DNA from: Empedobacter brevis NBRC 14943 = ATCC 43319
GTDB lineage: Bacteria; Bacteroidota; Bacteroidia; Flavobacteriales; Weeksellaceae
Assembly: GCF_000382425.1 (NCBI RefSeq)
Contig: NZ_KB908302.1
Location: 48,724 to 112,723, forward strand
Reading direction: 5' to 3'
DNA: 64,000 nt
The first letter of the stretch is position 1. Every line of letters begins with the position of its first letter. The notes beneath the pieces are model-generated. The model made no database searches, was not told where the DNA came from, and saw only the letters and a list, made by a program, of their open reading frames with translations. Shown here piece by piece: positions 54,660-63,455 of this stretch. Both the position numbers and the translations under genes were made by a program.

Positions 54660-55713
54660 TAAAAGGAATTTTTAAGTAAATATGAAATGTTTCTGAATTG
54701 TTGTGGATTTCGAATTTATAATGATTTCCGAAATAATGATTCAACCTCCTTTTTAAGTTCGTTAATCCAATTCCGGAAGTATCATCTTTTTGATACTGAT
54801 TAATTTTATTGGAAACGGAAATTTCCAAAAAAGAAGAATCGGTCTTTAAATTTATTCTAATCGGATGCTCTTTCTCCTTTACGACACCATGCTTTATCGC
54901 ATTTTCGATCAAAGGAGAAATGATATAAGGATGAATAAGTTTCTTCGGATTTTCGAGATTAAAATCTTTTTCAACATAAAACTTTTCTCCATAGCGAATT
55001 TGCTCCAAGTCTAAATATTGATTGATGTAATCTATTTCTCGTTCTATTTCTATTTTATTTTTATTGGTTTCATACGTTGTAAAACGCATAATAGAACTTA
55101 AATTTTCAATAGCTTTCAATGAGTGAGTAGAGTTGACACTTACCAAACTGTAAATATTATTTAAGGTATTAAACAAAAAATGAGGATTGATTTGAGCTTT
55201 TAGAAAGTTGATTTCGGCTTCATTCTTTTCTTTTTCAATCTGGTTATTTTGCTGTAAAGTTTTAATTAAATGAATCGTTATCCATATAAACAACGAAGTA
55301 TAAACAATAAAAGATCCATAATGGAAATTGTCATAAATATAAAAACTGATTGTAGTTCCTTCAAAATAATTGACCTTATTGAATAGCAAATTCGTCATGA
55401 ATTGTTCTATAAAATAGCGGATCAAAATAAAGGTAGCGAATGAGAAAAAAAGTGCAATTAAAATTGATTTCCAATGAATTGTTTTTAAAGCTTTAGGTGC
55501 AATAAAAAAATAAATAATAAAAATGCTAAAAAGCTGCACTATGTACATGGTGAAAACAAAAAGTTCGGATTTTCCAAAAAATGACTTCCCTATACTTATA
55601 TTCATTAATCCTCCACTTACATAGTCGAATATGATATAAGAAATCCAATAAAGAAGCAGAATGATGACCTCTTTCTTTTTTGAAAATATTAGGATTGCTT
55701 TTTTATTTTCCAT
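54646..55713 (-). CDS. LytS-type membrane sensor histidine kinase
   Basis: A 355-residue kinase: four membrane helices in the first 145 residues (VIILLLYWISYIIFDYV, ELFVFTMYIVQLFSIFIIYFFI, SILIALFFSFATFILIRYFI, FIVYTSLFIWITIHLI), then the His_kinase domain with phosphorylated histidine in FLKAQINPHFLFNTLNNIYSL and a GHKL ATPase with N-box PLIENAIKHGVV and GIGLTNLKRRL. It is similar in layout to the kinase at 23651-24814. No extracellular sensor domain is present. Divergent from the DUF5694 gene at 55858. Confidence 0.92.
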   Translation of the reverse strand: MENKKAILIFSKKKEVIILLLYWISYIIFDYVSGGLMNISIGKSFFGKSELFVFTMYIVQLFSIFIIYFFIAPKALKTIHWKSILIALFFSFATFILIRYFIEQFMTNLLFNKVNYFEGTTISFYIYDNFHYGSFIVYTSLFIWITIHLIKTLQQNNQIEKEKNEAEINFLKAQINPHFLFNTLNNIYSLVSVNSTHSLKAIENLSSIMRFTTYETNKNKIEIEREIDYINQYLDLEQIRYGEKFYVEKDFNLENPKKLIHPYIISPLIENAIKHGVVKEKEHPIRINLKTDSSFLEISVSNKINQYQKDDTSGIGLTNLKRRLNHYFGNHYKFEIHNNSETFHIYLKIPFNGEN

Positions 55714-55857
55714 TTCTTGTTTTTGTTTGATGTAAAATTAATTGCTTTTTGAGAGATAACATATTCGATTCGTCGATTAATCAAATGGGTTTGTCGAGAA
55801 TTCAATATTTCTTTTTGTTGAATAATGGAGATTTGAATCAAAATTAAAAATAACTCA

Positions 55858-56682
55858 ATGAAAAATTTATTTATTGCAATTGCAGCATTAATCGGAACAG
55901 CTAATTTATCAGCTCAAACAAACTATCAATTTCAAACAAAATTTGATGATGCTGTACCGGTACTCAATGTCGGAACATTTCACATGGGATACACGCCAGA
56001 TGCGAATACAACTGAATTTGATGAAAATAATAAGGAGAACGTTCGACAAATACATGAAATTGCAAAGCAGATTGCAGCGTTCAAACCTACAATTATTTTG
56101 GTAGAACAAAATCCTTCTCGAAATAAAATGTTGAATCAAATTTATCAAGAGTATCTTCTAAATCCAAAAATGAGTTTCGAAAATCCAACTGAAGTACAAT
56201 TATTAGCTTACGAAGTGGGGCGACTAAGTGGAACAAAGAAAATTTATGGAATCAACCACCAGGAAGATTATATGTATATGCTTGGTGATTTGTTGAAAGA
56301 ACAAGACGATTCAGTGTCAATTAATAGATATATAGAATTGCTTAGAGCGAATGAGTTGAAGAATGGAATGAAGAAAGCAGATGTAAAAATAAAAGAAATG
56401 TTACAGTTTTATAATCACCCGGATTTTTTGGATTTTGCAATCGGGATGAATGCAGATATGTTAACAACCGTTTCGTTCAGAAAATATCCGCTAGGAGCAG
56501 AGCAGGCAGCAAAATATTATCATAGAAATTTAGCGATGTTCTCAAATATGAACAATGTGCCAATTACAAAAGATGATCGTATTTTTGTACTGATGGGAGC
56601 AACGCATACAGCTTTCTTTAAAGATTTCTTAAGACGTTCACCCAAATTTAAAGAAGTCAATAGTTTGGATTACTTAAAATAG
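55858..56682 (+). CDS. DUF5694 secreted protein
   Basis: A 274-residue exported protein with signal peptide MKNLFIAIAALIGTANLSAQ. The conserved VLNVGTFHMGYTPDANTTEFD at about residues 38-58, IILVEQNPSRN and the C-terminal FVLMGATHTAFFKDFLRRSP mark the DUF5694 (TraB/GumN-like) group, whose function is unsettled; the conserved His/Glu/His could bind metal. It is divergent from a LytS kinase gene, so it may be under that system. A terminator follows at once. Confidence 0.82.
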   Translation: MKNLFIAIAALIGTANLSAQTNYQFQTKFDDAVPVLNVGTFHMGYTPDANTTEFDENNKENVRQIHEIAKQIAAFKPTIILVEQNPSRNKMLNQIYQEYLLNPKMSFENPTEVQLLAYEVGRLSGTKKIYGINHQEDYMYMLGDLLKEQDDSVSINRYIELLRANELKNGMKKADVKIKEMLQFYNHPDFLDFAIGMNADMLTTVSFRKYPLGAEQAAKYYHRNLAMFSNMNNVPITKDDRIFVLMGATHTAFFKDFLRRSPKFKEVNSLDYLK

Positions 56683-56686
56683 AGAT

Positions 56687-56719
56687 AAAAAAAACCTCGC
56701 AATTTGCGAGGTTTTTTTT
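56687..56719. terminator. Bidirectional terminator
   Basis: AACCTCGC pairs with GCGAGGTT around a 5-base loop with A- and T-runs on either side. It serves the DUF5694 gene and the ribosomal operon on the minus strand. Confidence 0.9.
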
Positions 56720-56737
56720 ATGATATAGAATAATTGA

Positions 56738-57388
56738 TTATTCTTCTGTAGATGGAGTTTCTTCTGTAGCAACTTCTTCAGATACTTCCTCTTTTTTCGC
56801 TTTCTTATCGTTAGCGTAAATAGGGTTATCAAAGTTAAAGAAAGAACCTTCTTCTGTATTCGCTTTAGAAGCTTTTTCAGCGTCTAATTTAGCCAATTCT
56901 GCTCTAGTTTTAGCAGCTTCTTCAGCAGCTTTGATAGATGCAGCATCTGGTACAATTTCAAATCCGAAATCTACTTCAACCTCTCTGTGGAAACGTACTT
57001 TTGCTTCGTATTTTCCTAAACGTTTGATAGTATTTCCAGGGATTTTGATGTTTTTCTTCTCAATTTCAACACCAGCTTTTACTAAAGCTTCAGCTAAATC
57101 AGCGTTGTTTACAGATCCAAATAATTTGTCTCCTGTACCAACTTTAGCTTCTAATTTAATTACTAAACCATCTAATTTCTCAGATTTTGTTTTAGCATCA
57201 GCAATTAAAGATGCTTCTTCAGCTTTACGAGCTTCTAAAACTTCGTTTAATTCTTTCACGTTTTTCGGTGTAGCAACTGATACTAATCCACGAGGGATTA
57301 AAAAGTTACGTGCGTATCCAGGTTTTACTGAAACAACTTCAAATTCAAAACCTAAACCTTCTACATCTTGTCTTAAAATTACGTTCAT
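56738..57388 (-). CDS. rplI: Ribosomal protein bL9 with long acidic tail
   Basis: Binds 23S rRNA near the L1 stalk and helps keep reading frame. The first 150 residues are standard (MNVILRQDVEGLGFEFEVVSVKPGYARNFLIPRGLVSVAT...). The protein is 216 residues rather than the usual 148; the extra tail (about residues 150-216) is low-complexity, rich in Ala, Glu and Lys, and includes SFFNFDNPIYAND. The operon order rpsF-rpsR-rplI is the common one, and it is the last gene before the terminator. Confidence 0.95.
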   Translation of the reverse strand: MNVILRQDVEGLGFEFEVVSVKPGYARNFLIPRGLVSVATPKNVKELNEVLEARKAEEASLIADAKTKSEKLDGLVIKLEAKVGTGDKLFGSVNNADLAEALVKAGVEIEKKNIKIPGNTIKRLGKYEAKVRFHREVEVDFGFEIVPDAASIKAAEEAAKTRAELAKLDAEKASKANTEEGSFFNFDNPIYANDKKAKKEEVSEEVATEETPSTEE

Positions 57389-57410
57389 GATATTTTAATT
57401 TTAGGTTTTA

Positions 57411-57713
57411 TTATTTTAATTGATCTCCAATAAATGGCATTAATGCTAAGTGACGAGCTCTTTTGATCGCTTTAGAAACTTTTCTTTGGTATTTTAAAGA
57501 AGTTCCTGTGTAACGACGAGGTAAAATTTTACCTTGCTCATTCACGAATTGAATTAAGAAATCAGCGTCTTTATAGTCAACGTACTTGATTCCAAATTTT
57601 TTGAAACGACAATATTTTGAATTTGATTGTGTTTCGATATCTAAAGGAGATAAATAACGGATTTCTGATTCGCTACCTCCTGCTGCTTTTTTTGCTAAAT
57701 CGTCGATTGCCAT
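57411..57713 (-). CDS. rpsR: Ribosomal protein bS18
   Basis: A 100-residue small-subunit protein that pairs with bS6 on 16S rRNA. Seen: [63 protein letters not shown], the canonical signature. It lies between rpsF (6-base gap) and rplI (22-base gap). The cysteine-rich zinc motif of some homologues is absent, as in other C-minus forms, leaving a single cysteine. Confidence 0.97.
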   Translation of the reverse strand: MAIDDLAKKAAGGSESEIRYLSPLDIETQSNSKYCRFKKFGIKYVDYKDADFLIQFVNEQGKILPRRYTGTSLKYQRKVSKAIKRARHLALMPFIGDQLK

Positions 57714-57719
57714 AGCTTT

Positions 57720-58067
57720 TTACTTGTTAGAGTTAGACTTTAATTTTGTTCTACGTTTTTCAGCCCAGTCCATACCGTGCTTGTCTAATTTCACAGTTAA
57801 GAAACGGATTACACGCTCATCACGTTTGTAAGCTACTTCTAATTGAGAAACTAATTCGTTGTTGTCTGTTTTAAACTCTACTAAGTGGTAGAATCCATTT
57901 CTTTTGTTTTGAATTGGGTATGCTAATTTTTTTAATCCCCAGTTCTCTTTTGCTACGATTTCTCCTCCGTTAGCAGTAACAAAGTCATTGAATTTATTAA
58001 CTGCTTCCTCTACCTGAGAATCAGATAGAACGGGAGTCAAAATGAAAACAGTTTCGTAATGTGTCAT
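57720..58067 (-). CDS. rpsF: Ribosomal protein bS6
   Basis: A 115-residue small-subunit protein binding bS18 and 16S rRNA. MTHYETVFILTPVLSDSQVEEAV is the normal start; NWGLKKLAYPIQNKRNGFYHLVEFK and VIRFLTVKLD are family hallmarks. First gene of the operon. A TATATTTG promoter element at 58111-58118 (minus strand) gives a leader of about 40 bases, in which autoregulation by bS6:bS18, known in other bacteria, could take place. Confidence 0.97.
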   Translation of the reverse strand: MTHYETVFILTPVLSDSQVEEAVNKFNDFVTANGGEIVAKENWGLKKLAYPIQNKRNGFYHLVEFKTDNNELVSQLEVAYKRDERVIRFLTVKLDKHGMDWAEKRRTKLKSNSNK

Positions 58068-58110
58068 TTTTAACTTCTTTTAAGTTATTATTATACTAAA
58101 ATTCGAGGTG

Positions 58111-58118
58111 CAAATATA
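58111..58118 (-). promoter_or_regulatory. -7 promoter element of the rpsF operon
   Basis: TATATTTG on the minus strand, an exact match to TAnnTTTG, about 45 bases before the rpsF start. Confidence 0.6.
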
Positions 58119-58275
58119 GTGAGAATAATTTTAATTATACAAATGAATAATTATTGAATTATTATTACTTCGTTAATTGTTGATATTTATAGCATTATCA
58201 TATTAACGTTAAAAAAAAGTTGAGTTTTGGTAAAAAAAAATTTGCATTTAAAAAAAAGTAGCTTACATTTGTCAA

Positions 58276-58357
58276 CATAAAAGGCTAATGGCTTTTTCAT
58301 AGGTTTAGGTTGGTTAAGGTTAAAACCCTCGTTTCTGCGAGGGTTTTCCTTTTTTTT
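58276..58357 (+). ncRNA. Possible small RNA, promoter to terminator, about 75-80 bases
   Basis: A TTTG at 58241-58244 and TACATTTG at 58264-58271 make a good Bacteroidota promoter with 19 bases between them. A strong terminator (ACCCTCG-TTTCT-GCGAGGGT, then a T-run) at 58323-58357 ends the transcript. No open reading frame lies within. It stands between the divergent rpsF operon and the aminopeptidase gene, whose own -7 element (TAAATTTG, 58372-58379) comes after the terminator. Confidence 0.5.
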
Positions 58358-58404
58358 CTAAAAACATCTTCTTAAATTTGGTCATATATTTAATGCAAAA
58401 TTTT

Positions 58405-59709
58405 ATGACTACAAAATACAATCCTATTCCAAACGAGTTGTTTGTAAAGAATAGAGCAAAATTTGTAAAAGCAATGAAACCTCGTTCTCTTGCTATTTTC
58501 AACTCAAACGATATTTACCCCATTTCTTCTGATTCTACTTTACCATTTGCACAGCACCGTGATATTTTTTATTTATCAGGAGTCGATCAAGAAGAATCTG
58601 TTTTATTGATTTTTCCTGATGCTTATGATCCAAAATATAAAGAAGTATTATTTGTTCGCGAAACGAATGATCATATTGCAGTTTGGGAAGGGGAGAAATT
58701 GTCTAAATCACAAGCAACAGAGGTTTCAGGAATCAAGACGGTACTTTGGTTACAGGATTTACCAAATGTATTGCGTAAATTGATGGTGGAAGCGGAAAAT
58801 GTTTATGTCAATAAAAATGAACATTATCGTGTAACAGAAGCGCCACAGGTAGAAACAAGAGAAGACCGTTTTGTAAAACAATTAAAAATTGATTACCCTG
58901 GGCATACTTATTTACGTTCAAACCCAATTTTACAGCGTTTACGTTCAGTAAAAGAACCGGAAGAAATTCAGTTAATTCAACATGCGTGTGATATTACAGA
59001 AAAAGGTTTTCGCCGCATTTTAAATTTTGTGAAACCTGGGGTTTGGGAATACGAAATTGAAGCTGAATTGGTGCACGAATTTATTCGAAATCGCTCAAAA
59101 GGATTTGCTTATACGCCAATTATTGCATCAGGAAACAATGCAAATGTGTTGCATTATATTCAAAACAATCAAGAATGTAAAGATGGAGATTTGATTTTGT
59201 TCGATGTGGCAGCTGAATATGCCAATTATTCTTCTGATATGTCGCGTACAATTCCTGTAAATGGTAAATATACCGCGCGTCAGCGTGAAATATATGATGC
59301 TGTTTTACGTTGTAAAAAAGAAGCAGAAAATTTATTGGTTCCTGGAAATAATTGGTACAAGTACCATGAAGAGATGGGAAAAATCTATACGTCTGAATTA
59401 TTAGGTCTAGGTTTGATTGATAAAGCTGATGTTCAAAACGAAGATCCAAACTGGCCGGCGTATAAAAAATACATGATGCATGGTACATCTCATCATATGG
59501 GGTTAGATACACATGATTATGGTTTATTGACGGATGATTTTGTTGCCGGAATGGTTTTTACAAATGAACCGGGATTTTATCTCCCTGCAGAAGGTTTTGG
59601 AATTCGTTTAGAAGATGATTATGTGATTCAAAAAGAAGGGAAACCTTTTAATTTGATGCAGAATATTCCATTGGAAGCGGAAGAAATTGAAAATTTAATG
59701 AATAAATAA
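58405..59709 (+). CDS. Aminopeptidase P family (Xaa-Pro) metallopeptidase
   Basis: A 434-residue pita-bread enzyme that removes N-terminal residues before proline with a two-metal centre. Seen: NSNDIYPISSDSTLPFAQHRDIFYLSGVDQEES in the N-terminal creatinase-like domain, the metal ligands in LILFDVAAEYANYSSDMSRTIPVNGK (two Asp), HGTSHHMGLDTHDYG (His), FTNEPGFYLP (Glu) and FGIRLEDDYVI (Glu). The start at 58405 (MTTKYNPIPNELF) is chosen because a TAAATTTG element at 58372-58379 would begin the transcript near 58385; the ATG at 58393 is possible. Confidence 0.92.
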   Translation: MTTKYNPIPNELFVKNRAKFVKAMKPRSLAIFNSNDIYPISSDSTLPFAQHRDIFYLSGVDQEESVLLIFPDAYDPKYKEVLFVRETNDHIAVWEGEKLSKSQATEVSGIKTVLWLQDLPNVLRKLMVEAENVYVNKNEHYRVTEAPQVETREDRFVKQLKIDYPGHTYLRSNPILQRLRSVKEPEEIQLIQHACDITEKGFRRILNFVKPGVWEYEIEAELVHEFIRNRSKGFAYTPIIASGNNANVLHYIQNNQECKDGDLILFDVAAEYANYSSDMSRTIPVNGKYTARQREIYDAVLRCKKEAENLLVPGNNWYKYHEEMGKIYTSELLGLGLIDKADVQNEDPNWPAYKKYMMHGTSHHMGLDTHDYGLLTDDFVAGMVFTNEPGFYLPAEGFGIRLEDDYVIQKEGKPFNLMQNIPLEAEEIENLMNK

Positions 59710-59733
59710 TCATTGAAGAATTATCACGATAAT

Positions 59734-59764
59734 AAAAAAGGAGCTCATTTTGAGTTCCTTTTTT
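59734..59764. terminator. Bidirectional terminator
   Basis: AAGGAGCTCA pairs with TGAGTTCCTT (one G-U) around a short T-loop, with A and T runs outside, between the convergent aminopeptidase and pncB genes. Confidence 0.88.
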
Positions 59765-59781
59765 ATTATTTTGAATTTTTA

Positions 59782-60984
59782 TTAATCGTTATTGGGAGCA
59801 TCATGAGATGGAATATCATCCAAATCTAACATTTCTTTTGTAAGTGCAATCATACGAGGTGTTCCGGTATGTTTATTCTTTTCATCTGAAAGTTTTACCA
59901 CTCCGGTCCATTTTATATCTATTGAAGAAATTTCAGTTAATTTCATGACGATATTCATTGGACGAAGATTTGTATCATTTGTTAAATCAGTTCCGATTCC
60001 AAAAGATAATCCAATTCTTCCTTTAAACGCTTTTGTGATCATTTCCACTTTTTCAGAATTTAATCCATCTGAAAAAATAATGGTTTTGAATAACGGATTG
60101 ATCCCCATTTTTTCATAATGAGCAATTGTTTTTTCTCCAAATTCAATCGGATCTCCGGAATCATGACGAACACCGTCAAATAGTTTCGATAATTTTTTAT
60201 CAAATTGACCGAAGAAAACATCAGATGTATAGGTGTCAGTCAAGGCGATTCCCAAATCGCCATAATATACTTTTACCCAACGATCTAAACTCATTGAATT
60301 AGCGATTTTAAAACCGTAACGAGCACCATGAAACATAAACCATTCGTGTGCATGTGTACCAATAGGTTTTACACCATATTGATGTGCGAAATGTACATTT
60401 GAAGTTCCTACAAAACTTTTCCCTCTATGATTTGTAAGCTCTTTCATAACGGTGTCATGAACTTCATAGCTGTGACGACGACGAGTTCCAAATTCAGCAA
60501 CTGTTACGCCGAGGCGGTTGTATAAATCAACTTTATCGCTTGTACGCTTCGTGATTTCTTCGTTCGAAATACGCTGCGCATTGGTTAGTTTATAGAATAG
60601 TTCACTTATTAAACATAAAATAGGAACTTCCCAGAGAATTGTACGATACCAATATCCTTCAACATGGACTTCGACATTTGTTCCGTTTTGTGTGATTTTA
60701 ACTTCCGAAGGATCATAACGATACCCTTGTAAAAAATCTAAATAGGCCGGACTTAGGTACGGACAATTTGTGGCGAAGAAATTCTTTTCATCTTTTGTAA
60801 GTGAAAGGGAAGCCATTGCATTGATCTCCTTTTGTAATTCTTCTGCAAAACCTTCAGGAAATTCATGTTGTCCACGATTGATAAATTGATAACGGGCCAT
60901 AACATCCGGGTACAATTTAGTTACACCAAACTGCATGGTGAATTTATAGAAATCGTTATCGATAATAGATTTGATTATACTCAT
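59782..60984 (-). CDS. pncB: Nicotinate phosphoribosyltransferase
   Basis: Converts nicotinate, PRPP and ATP into nicotinate mononucleotide in NAD salvage. The 400 residues start with MSIIKSIIDNDFYKFTMQFGVTKLYP and have EFGTRRRHSYEVHD, the conserved histidine region THAHEWFMFHGARYG, RHDSGDPIEFGEK and GIGTDLTND, all signatures of the E. coli-type enzyme. Single-gene unit. It is the only NAD-salvage gene in the window. Confidence 0.96.
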   Translation of the reverse strand: MSIIKSIIDNDFYKFTMQFGVTKLYPDVMARYQFINRGQHEFPEGFAEELQKEINAMASLSLTKDEKNFFATNCPYLSPAYLDFLQGYRYDPSEVKITQNGTNVEVHVEGYWYRTILWEVPILCLISELFYKLTNAQRISNEEITKRTSDKVDLYNRLGVTVAEFGTRRRHSYEVHDTVMKELTNHRGKSFVGTSNVHFAHQYGVKPIGTHAHEWFMFHGARYGFKIANSMSLDRWVKVYYGDLGIALTDTYTSDVFFGQFDKKLSKLFDGVRHDSGDPIEFGEKTIAHYEKMGINPLFKTIIFSDGLNSEKVEMITKAFKGRIGLSFGIGTDLTNDTNLRPMNIVMKLTEISSIDIKWTGVVKLSDEKNKHTGTPRMIALTKEMLDLDDIPSHDAPNND

Positions 60985-61022
60985 TTATAGGTTTAATTCT
61001 AATTTATATGAAGATTAAATAT

Positions 61023-61054
61023 AAAAAAAAACCATCAATGAAGATGGTTTTTTT
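61023..61054. terminator. Terminator between FKBP-like lipoprotein and pncB
   Basis: AACCATC pairs with GATGGTT around a 6-base loop, with A- and T-runs; it would work on the minus strand for the lipoprotein gene. Confidence 0.85.
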
Positions 61055-61078
61055 GTGATTATCTTGTTGTAAAAACAA

Positions 61079-61852
61079 TTATTTTTTAACTCTTTCCTCT
61101 ATTTTAGGTAACTCGAAATTAAAGATATAAGAAATATCTCTATATGCTGGGAATTGGTCAGAAATACCAGAGTTAGCTCCTCCATAAACTCTATTTCTTC
61201 CATACGCTAAGCGTGATGGTAAGATAATAACACCTTGAAAGTTATACAGATCAGTTACAGAGCGTTCAGTTTCTTTAAAATGTTTTAAACCTTCAGCAAA
61301 ATTTTTTAATTCTACATGTTCTCTTTTTACACCATTCTTAGTTTCTGTTTCTGTAGGAATATAATAATAATAACTAGGATCTTGAATAGCAGATCCGTCT
61401 CCAGAATTTATAGAATTCCAATTTGGTAAATTAATTGAGTTAATTGAACCATATTTTCTTTTATAATCAGAACTACTTGTTCCTCTAAAAGATTTAACTT
61501 CTATATTTAGAGATATTTTAGAGTTGTCATTAGAAACAATAGTTTTTCCGGTTCCTTTATGATGAGGATTTTCGGCATACCAAATTCCTATATTATCTTG
61601 TTTAGCAATTGCTTTTAAAGCTGGGTATGCATCATCTTCATTTCCTTTAATCGTATCAAACTTAGTTAGTTTTCCATTTTTAGGATTGAAGTAAAAATCT
61701 TCTAGATATTGTTGAATAGCTTCGTCATCTAAAGCATTACGCTCTTCAACGGGAATTTTAGTTTCTTTATCAACTCCATTGTCATCATCATTATTACATC
61801 CTACTAAAACAGCAGAACAAGCAATTAAAGTAACGAAGAATTTCTTTATCAT
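61079..61852 (-). CDS. FKBP-type peptidyl-prolyl isomerase-like lipoprotein
   Basis: A 257-residue lipoprotein (signal MIKKFFVTLIACSAVLVGC; lipobox cysteine near residue 19) with an Asp/Asn-rich linker. The C-terminal half resembles an FKBP domain: NFAEGLKHFKETERSVTDLYNFQGVIILPSRLAYGRNRVY, followed by PAYRDISYIFNFELPKIEER, which are the PSxLAYG and final-strand elements. It may fold envelope proteins, like Gld-associated FKBP lipoproteins of flavobacteria. Some aromatic active-site residues of FKBP are not obvious, so isomerase activity is uncertain. Confidence 0.82.
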   Translation of the reverse strand: MIKKFFVTLIACSAVLVGCNNDDDNGVDKETKIPVEERNALDDEAIQQYLEDFYFNPKNGKLTKFDTIKGNEDDAYPALKAIAKQDNIGIWYAENPHHKGTGKTIVSNDNSKISLNIEVKSFRGTSSSDYKRKYGSINSINLPNWNSINSGDGSAIQDPSYYYYIPTETETKNGVKREHVELKNFAEGLKHFKETERSVTDLYNFQGVIILPSRLAYGRNRVYGGANSGISDQFPAYRDISYIFNFELPKIEERVKK

Positions 61853-61919
61853 GTTATTTCGATTTATATTGCGAATTTAGAAAAAATATTAGTTTATCCT
61901 AGTAAATATTAAGTTTTAA

Positions 61920-62324
61920 ATGAGATTAGATAAATTCCTTTGGAGTGTAAGATACTATAAAACGAGATCGTTAGCTGCAGATGCAGTGAAAAAAAACCGA
62001 GTAAAAGTAAATGGAGATGTGGCAAAAGCTTCTCGCGAAATTGTTCCCGGAGACGCGATAGAGGTTCGAAAAGATCAAATCAACTTATCGTTTAAAGTGT
62101 TGCAAATTCCAAAGAATCGAATTGGAGCAAAATTATTGACCCTGCATATTGTTGATACAACTCCAAAACAAGAATATGAAGTATTGGAACTTCGTAAACT
62201 TTCGCAAGATTATTATCGAGAAAAGGGAGAAGGTAGACCAACGAAAAAGGATCGTCGCGATTTGGATGATTACCTGGAAGAGGAAGCGGAAGATGTTATC
62301 ATAAAAGGAGAAGATTTAGATTAA
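61920..62324 (+). CDS. S4-domain RNA-binding protein (Hsp15-like)
   Basis: A 134-residue protein with an N-terminal S4 RNA-binding domain: MRLDKFLWSVRYYKTRSLAADAVKKNRVKVNGDVAKASREIVPGDAIEVR, as in Hsp15/HslR, which rescues stalled 50S subunits carrying nascent chains. The C-terminal part is basic and then acidic (GEGRPTKKDRRDLDDYLEEEAEDVIIKGEDLD). Convergent with aroK; the last bases of both genes lie inside the terminator hairpin. Confidence 0.9.
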   Translation: MRLDKFLWSVRYYKTRSLAADAVKKNRVKVNGDVAKASREIVPGDAIEVRKDQINLSFKVLQIPKNRIGAKLLTLHIVDTTPKQEYEVLELRKLSQDYYREKGEGRPTKKDRRDLDDYLEEEAEDVIIKGEDLD

Positions 62325-62345
62325 TCTAAATCTTCTCCTTTTTTA
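62303..62345. terminator. 40-bp perfect palindrome shared by two convergent genes
   Basis: 62303-62322 and 62323-62342 are exact inverted repeats (AAAAGGAGAAGATTTAGATT and its complement). The last seven codons of the S4 gene with its stop (62322-62324), and the last codons of aroK, are within it. T-runs on both strands make it a bidirectional terminator inside coding sequence. Confidence 0.88.
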
Positions 62346-62847
62346 AATGATTCATAATTTCGTCCAGAATTTCTAATGTACTTTGGTTCGAAATGTTGAT
62401 TGTATATTTTGCTTTTTCGTAAAATTGATTGCGTTCAAACAAATGTTTTGCGATGAACTCTGTCATTTCTTCGTTAGAAAGATGAGCTATCAAAGGTCTA
62501 TTTTCTTTTTTGTTTTCAAGTCGTTTGACCAGTTGAGGAAGTTGAACACGCATGAATATTGAGATAGAATTCTTAGCAATTTCATCCATGTTATCGTAAT
62601 AAACAGGAGTTCCACCACCTAAAGAAAGCACAATATTAGTGGTTGTTAAAACTTCTTTTAACGCTTCTCTTTCCTTTTTTCGAAAACCTAATTCACCTTC
62701 TTTTTCAAAAATATCACTGATTGTAGCTTGATATTTTTGTTCGATGAATTCATCAAGATCAATGAATTCAAATCCAAGTGCTTTGGCTACGTCTTTTCCG
62801 GTAGTTGATTTTCCACTACCCATATAGCCGACTAAAGAAATTATCAT
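62326..62847 (-). CDS. aroK: Shikimate kinase
   Basis: Phosphorylates shikimate at the 3-hydroxyl in aromatic amino-acid synthesis. In 173 residues: Walker A in SLVGYMGSGKSTTGKDVA, FIDLDEFIEQ (shikimate/Mg Asp), FRKKEREAL with the shikimate arginine, LSLGGGTPVYYDN (Walker B-like), and the lid arginine in KKENRPLI. Length and motifs are normal. Co-directional with, and two bases after, the lipoprotein gene. Confidence 0.95.
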   Translation of the reverse strand: MIISLVGYMGSGKSTTGKDVAKALGFEFIDLDEFIEQKYQATISDIFEKEGELGFRKKEREALKEVLTTTNIVLSLGGGTPVYYDNMDEIAKNSISIFMRVQLPQLVKRLENKKENRPLIAHLSNEEMTEFIAKHLFERNQFYEKAKYTINISNQSTLEILDEIMNHLKKEKI

Positions 62848-62849
62848 AC

Positions 62850-63455
62850 TTAATCTACGGGTAAGTCTTCTGAATAAAATATAGTTAACCTTGCATAGCC
62901 ATCAAATGTATCGATTTGATAAGAATATGTATTTTCTAATCGTCTCGCATCGTAACGTTCTACATTATAAGTTACATTGTAATCTTCGTTTGTTACAATA
63001 GAATTTGAATGATGGTACTTAGACTTTGGGGCATCCTTTTTTATTTCAGCTCGGTACTGGTTCAAAAATTTAATAGGAAAAGAATACGTTAACTTATACA
63101 CAATTTCCTGAGAAATCTGAATAGCTGTAATCTTATTCAAAAACATTGTTCCTTGATCATTGTTTTTTAACTTCAAAGAATCAACACGGCTTGTGTTTTG
63201 TATGTATAAATTTTTGCCTAGTTTAGAAACTTTAAAACAGCGATCATTCAATTTTTGATGAATAATTTGAGGCTGTTCTTTTATCAGACTTTTTAGCTCC
63301 TTTAATGTAAAGTTGGCTAAATGAGCATCTTTTGTTTCTTGATTACAATTGTTTGCATATTCAGAATCCGGAACATCGGCCTCCGGATTATCGGATTTTT
63401 TACATGAGACTACCGAAAACAAAACAATAATAATATAGATAATATTTTTCTTCAT
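62850..63455 (-). CDS. Hypothetical lipoprotein
   Basis: A 201-residue lipoprotein (signal MKKNIIYIIIVLFSVVSC, cysteine 18) with a hydrophilic linker, KKSDNPEADVPDSEYAN. The rest is a globular domain with alternating beta-strands (KLGKNLYIQNTSRVDSLKLKNNDQGTMFLNKI, KLTYSFPIKFLNQYRAEI). I recognise no family. It is followed after two bases by aroK and is probably co-transcribed, though function in aromatic synthesis is unlikely. Confidence 0.75.
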   Translation of the reverse strand: MKKNIIYIIIVLFSVVSCKKSDNPEADVPDSEYANNCNQETKDAHLANFTLKELKSLIKEQPQIIHQKLNDRCFKVSKLGKNLYIQNTSRVDSLKLKNNDQGTMFLNKITAIQISQEIVYKLTYSFPIKFLNQYRAEIKKDAPKSKYHHSNSIVTNEDYNVTYNVERYDARRLENTYSYQIDTFDGYARLTIFYSEDLPVD

